Assembly (NCBI RefSeq): GCF_018812025.1
Contig: NC_063049.1
Coordinates: forward strand, 7,230,781 to 7,294,780
DNA from: Megalobrama amblycephala
Taxonomy: Eukaryota; Chordata; Actinopteri; Cypriniformes; Xenocyprididae
Length of the DNA stretch: 64,000 nt
Direction: 5' to 3'
Shown here: positions 63,107-64,000 of the stretch, one piece after another
Layout of the letters: each line of letters opens with the position of its first letter
How positions within the stretch are numbered: position 1 is the stretch's first letter
Made by a program: the position numbers and the translations under genes
The notes under the pieces: generated by a model
The model's input: only the letters and a program-made list of their open reading frames with translations
Told to the model about the DNA's origin: nothing
Databases searched by the model: none

Positions 63107-64000
63107 CCTCCAGCCATTTGGCCTATCAGAGGGGATTCTCAATGCTTGTTTATATCAGAAGTCTCAGTGGTGAATCTTCAAACCTCACACTTTGCTATTC
63201 TGTTTCATCAAGGCTGGAGAGGAACGTTATAGATTTATTTTGACATCAACTGGCCCAATTTTCTCTTGTAAAGTTCATAAACTTACCTACATGCTCATTA
63301 GCTGACAGGAGTGTTATCACAGGGTTCGACTACCAGCTGACATCGGTGTGTGTGTATTGAAATCATACATGTTCCAATGCGCATCAGAATTGCTGCAGTA
63401 AATTAACGATGATTCCTGGGAGAAACATGCTGATGATGTCATTGATATTGTGGCAGTCACATGTACGCAGAAGATCATCTTGTTGTTCAGAGTTGCTCTT
63501 TCATAGCTCAGGAGACTTTATGGCCTGTTCACACCAAACACAAATATTTAGTGTGAAGCTATCGAGCTATTCACACAGGGGACAAACTTTTTTTTTTCCA
63601 AATCATCAGTGAGTTTGTCAAATTTATTTTATTTTTTTATTTATTTTTACTCATCCAGCTATGAAAACTAACTGACCAATAACAATTAATCTTTGGGTCA
63701 CATGTCTGGAACAGCTTCAGCTGCATATATCAACACATTTTGTGACGCTAATGCACTTAACGTTGTTGGACATGAGAGTTCTCTGTATGTTTAATTTGAG
63801 CATCAGCTTCATATCAGGTGTTATGTCCTAAAATTCCTTATGAGAGAAAACAAATATATACAATTAACTTCATTTTAAAGAAATATTTATATAACTCAGA
63901 TGATTGGTCTTAGATGACCTTAAAAATGTTTCAGATCATATTGAGATTTCTGACTTTTGATTGTAGAATTTATTTTATTTCAGCACATTGTTAAGATCTC
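62163..64000 (+). other. myosin intron with CA/GT microsatellites, no further exon seen
   Basis: (CA)n at about 62363-62415, a shorter one at 62675-62692 and (GT)n at about 63076-63104. No further exon was recognised before the end of the window. Confidence 0.6.

Overview
The window is vertebrate nuclear DNA, almost certainly from a teleost of the carp/zebrafish group. It has introns with GT-AG borders, eukaryotic tRNA and snRNA genes, a class III myosin gene, and many foldback and MITE-type repeats familiar from cyprinid genomes. No prokaryotic features are present. A run of exactly 1000 N (25306-26305) divides it into two very different halves that may not be truly adjacent.

Left half, 1-17.1 kb. 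A 4242-bp unit is present twice (from 1 and from 4243). Each copy carries tRNA-Gly(GCC), tRNA-His(GTG), tRNA-Ser(TGA) and tRNA-Lys(TTT). Each then has the first 13 nt of another tRNA-Ser gene, directly followed by the 5' end of a large transposon. In the second copy the transposon continues for about 10.65 kb. It has a promoter, a non-coding exon 1 and ten coding exons (7689-16099). The predicted protein is about 1644 aa, with C2H2 fingers, a Cys-rich region, a DDE core that includes a DxxH motif, and two coding minisatellites. The element ends at 17084, where the missing remainder of a tRNA-Ser(AGA) gene resumes. The 6 bp TGGCCG (start of the Pol III A box) is present on both sides as a target-site duplication. 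I read this as a Dada-like DNA transposon inserted into a tRNA-Ser gene; the family name is inference. One 1-nt insertion (9199) breaks the reading frame, and the coding region otherwise looks intact.

Left half, 17.1-25.3 kb. This is a higher-order tandem array (units of 2444-2565 bp) with ten full-length tRNA-Ser(GCT) genes, six 5'-truncated copies and one chimeric AGA/GCT copy. Each long spacer holds a U4 snRNA gene or variant on the minus strand, with K-turn core, Sm site and 3' stem-loop preserved, so Pol II and Pol III small-RNA genes alternate.

Right half, 26.3-64 kb. Eight exons of a class III myosin (probably myo3b) lie on the plus strand between 39545 and 62162. They encode motor loop 2 (with a 21-nt microexon), the end of the motor domain and three IQ motifs, and all splice phases agree. 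The earlier motor and kinase exons are not visible. The introns hold many transposon remnants: a THAP-domain ORF in a long-inverted-repeat element, a decayed Ty3/gypsy chromovirus, a Tc1-like fragment, several TIR/foldback elements and a foldback element filled with a 70-bp minisatellite. I found no other protein-coding gene here.
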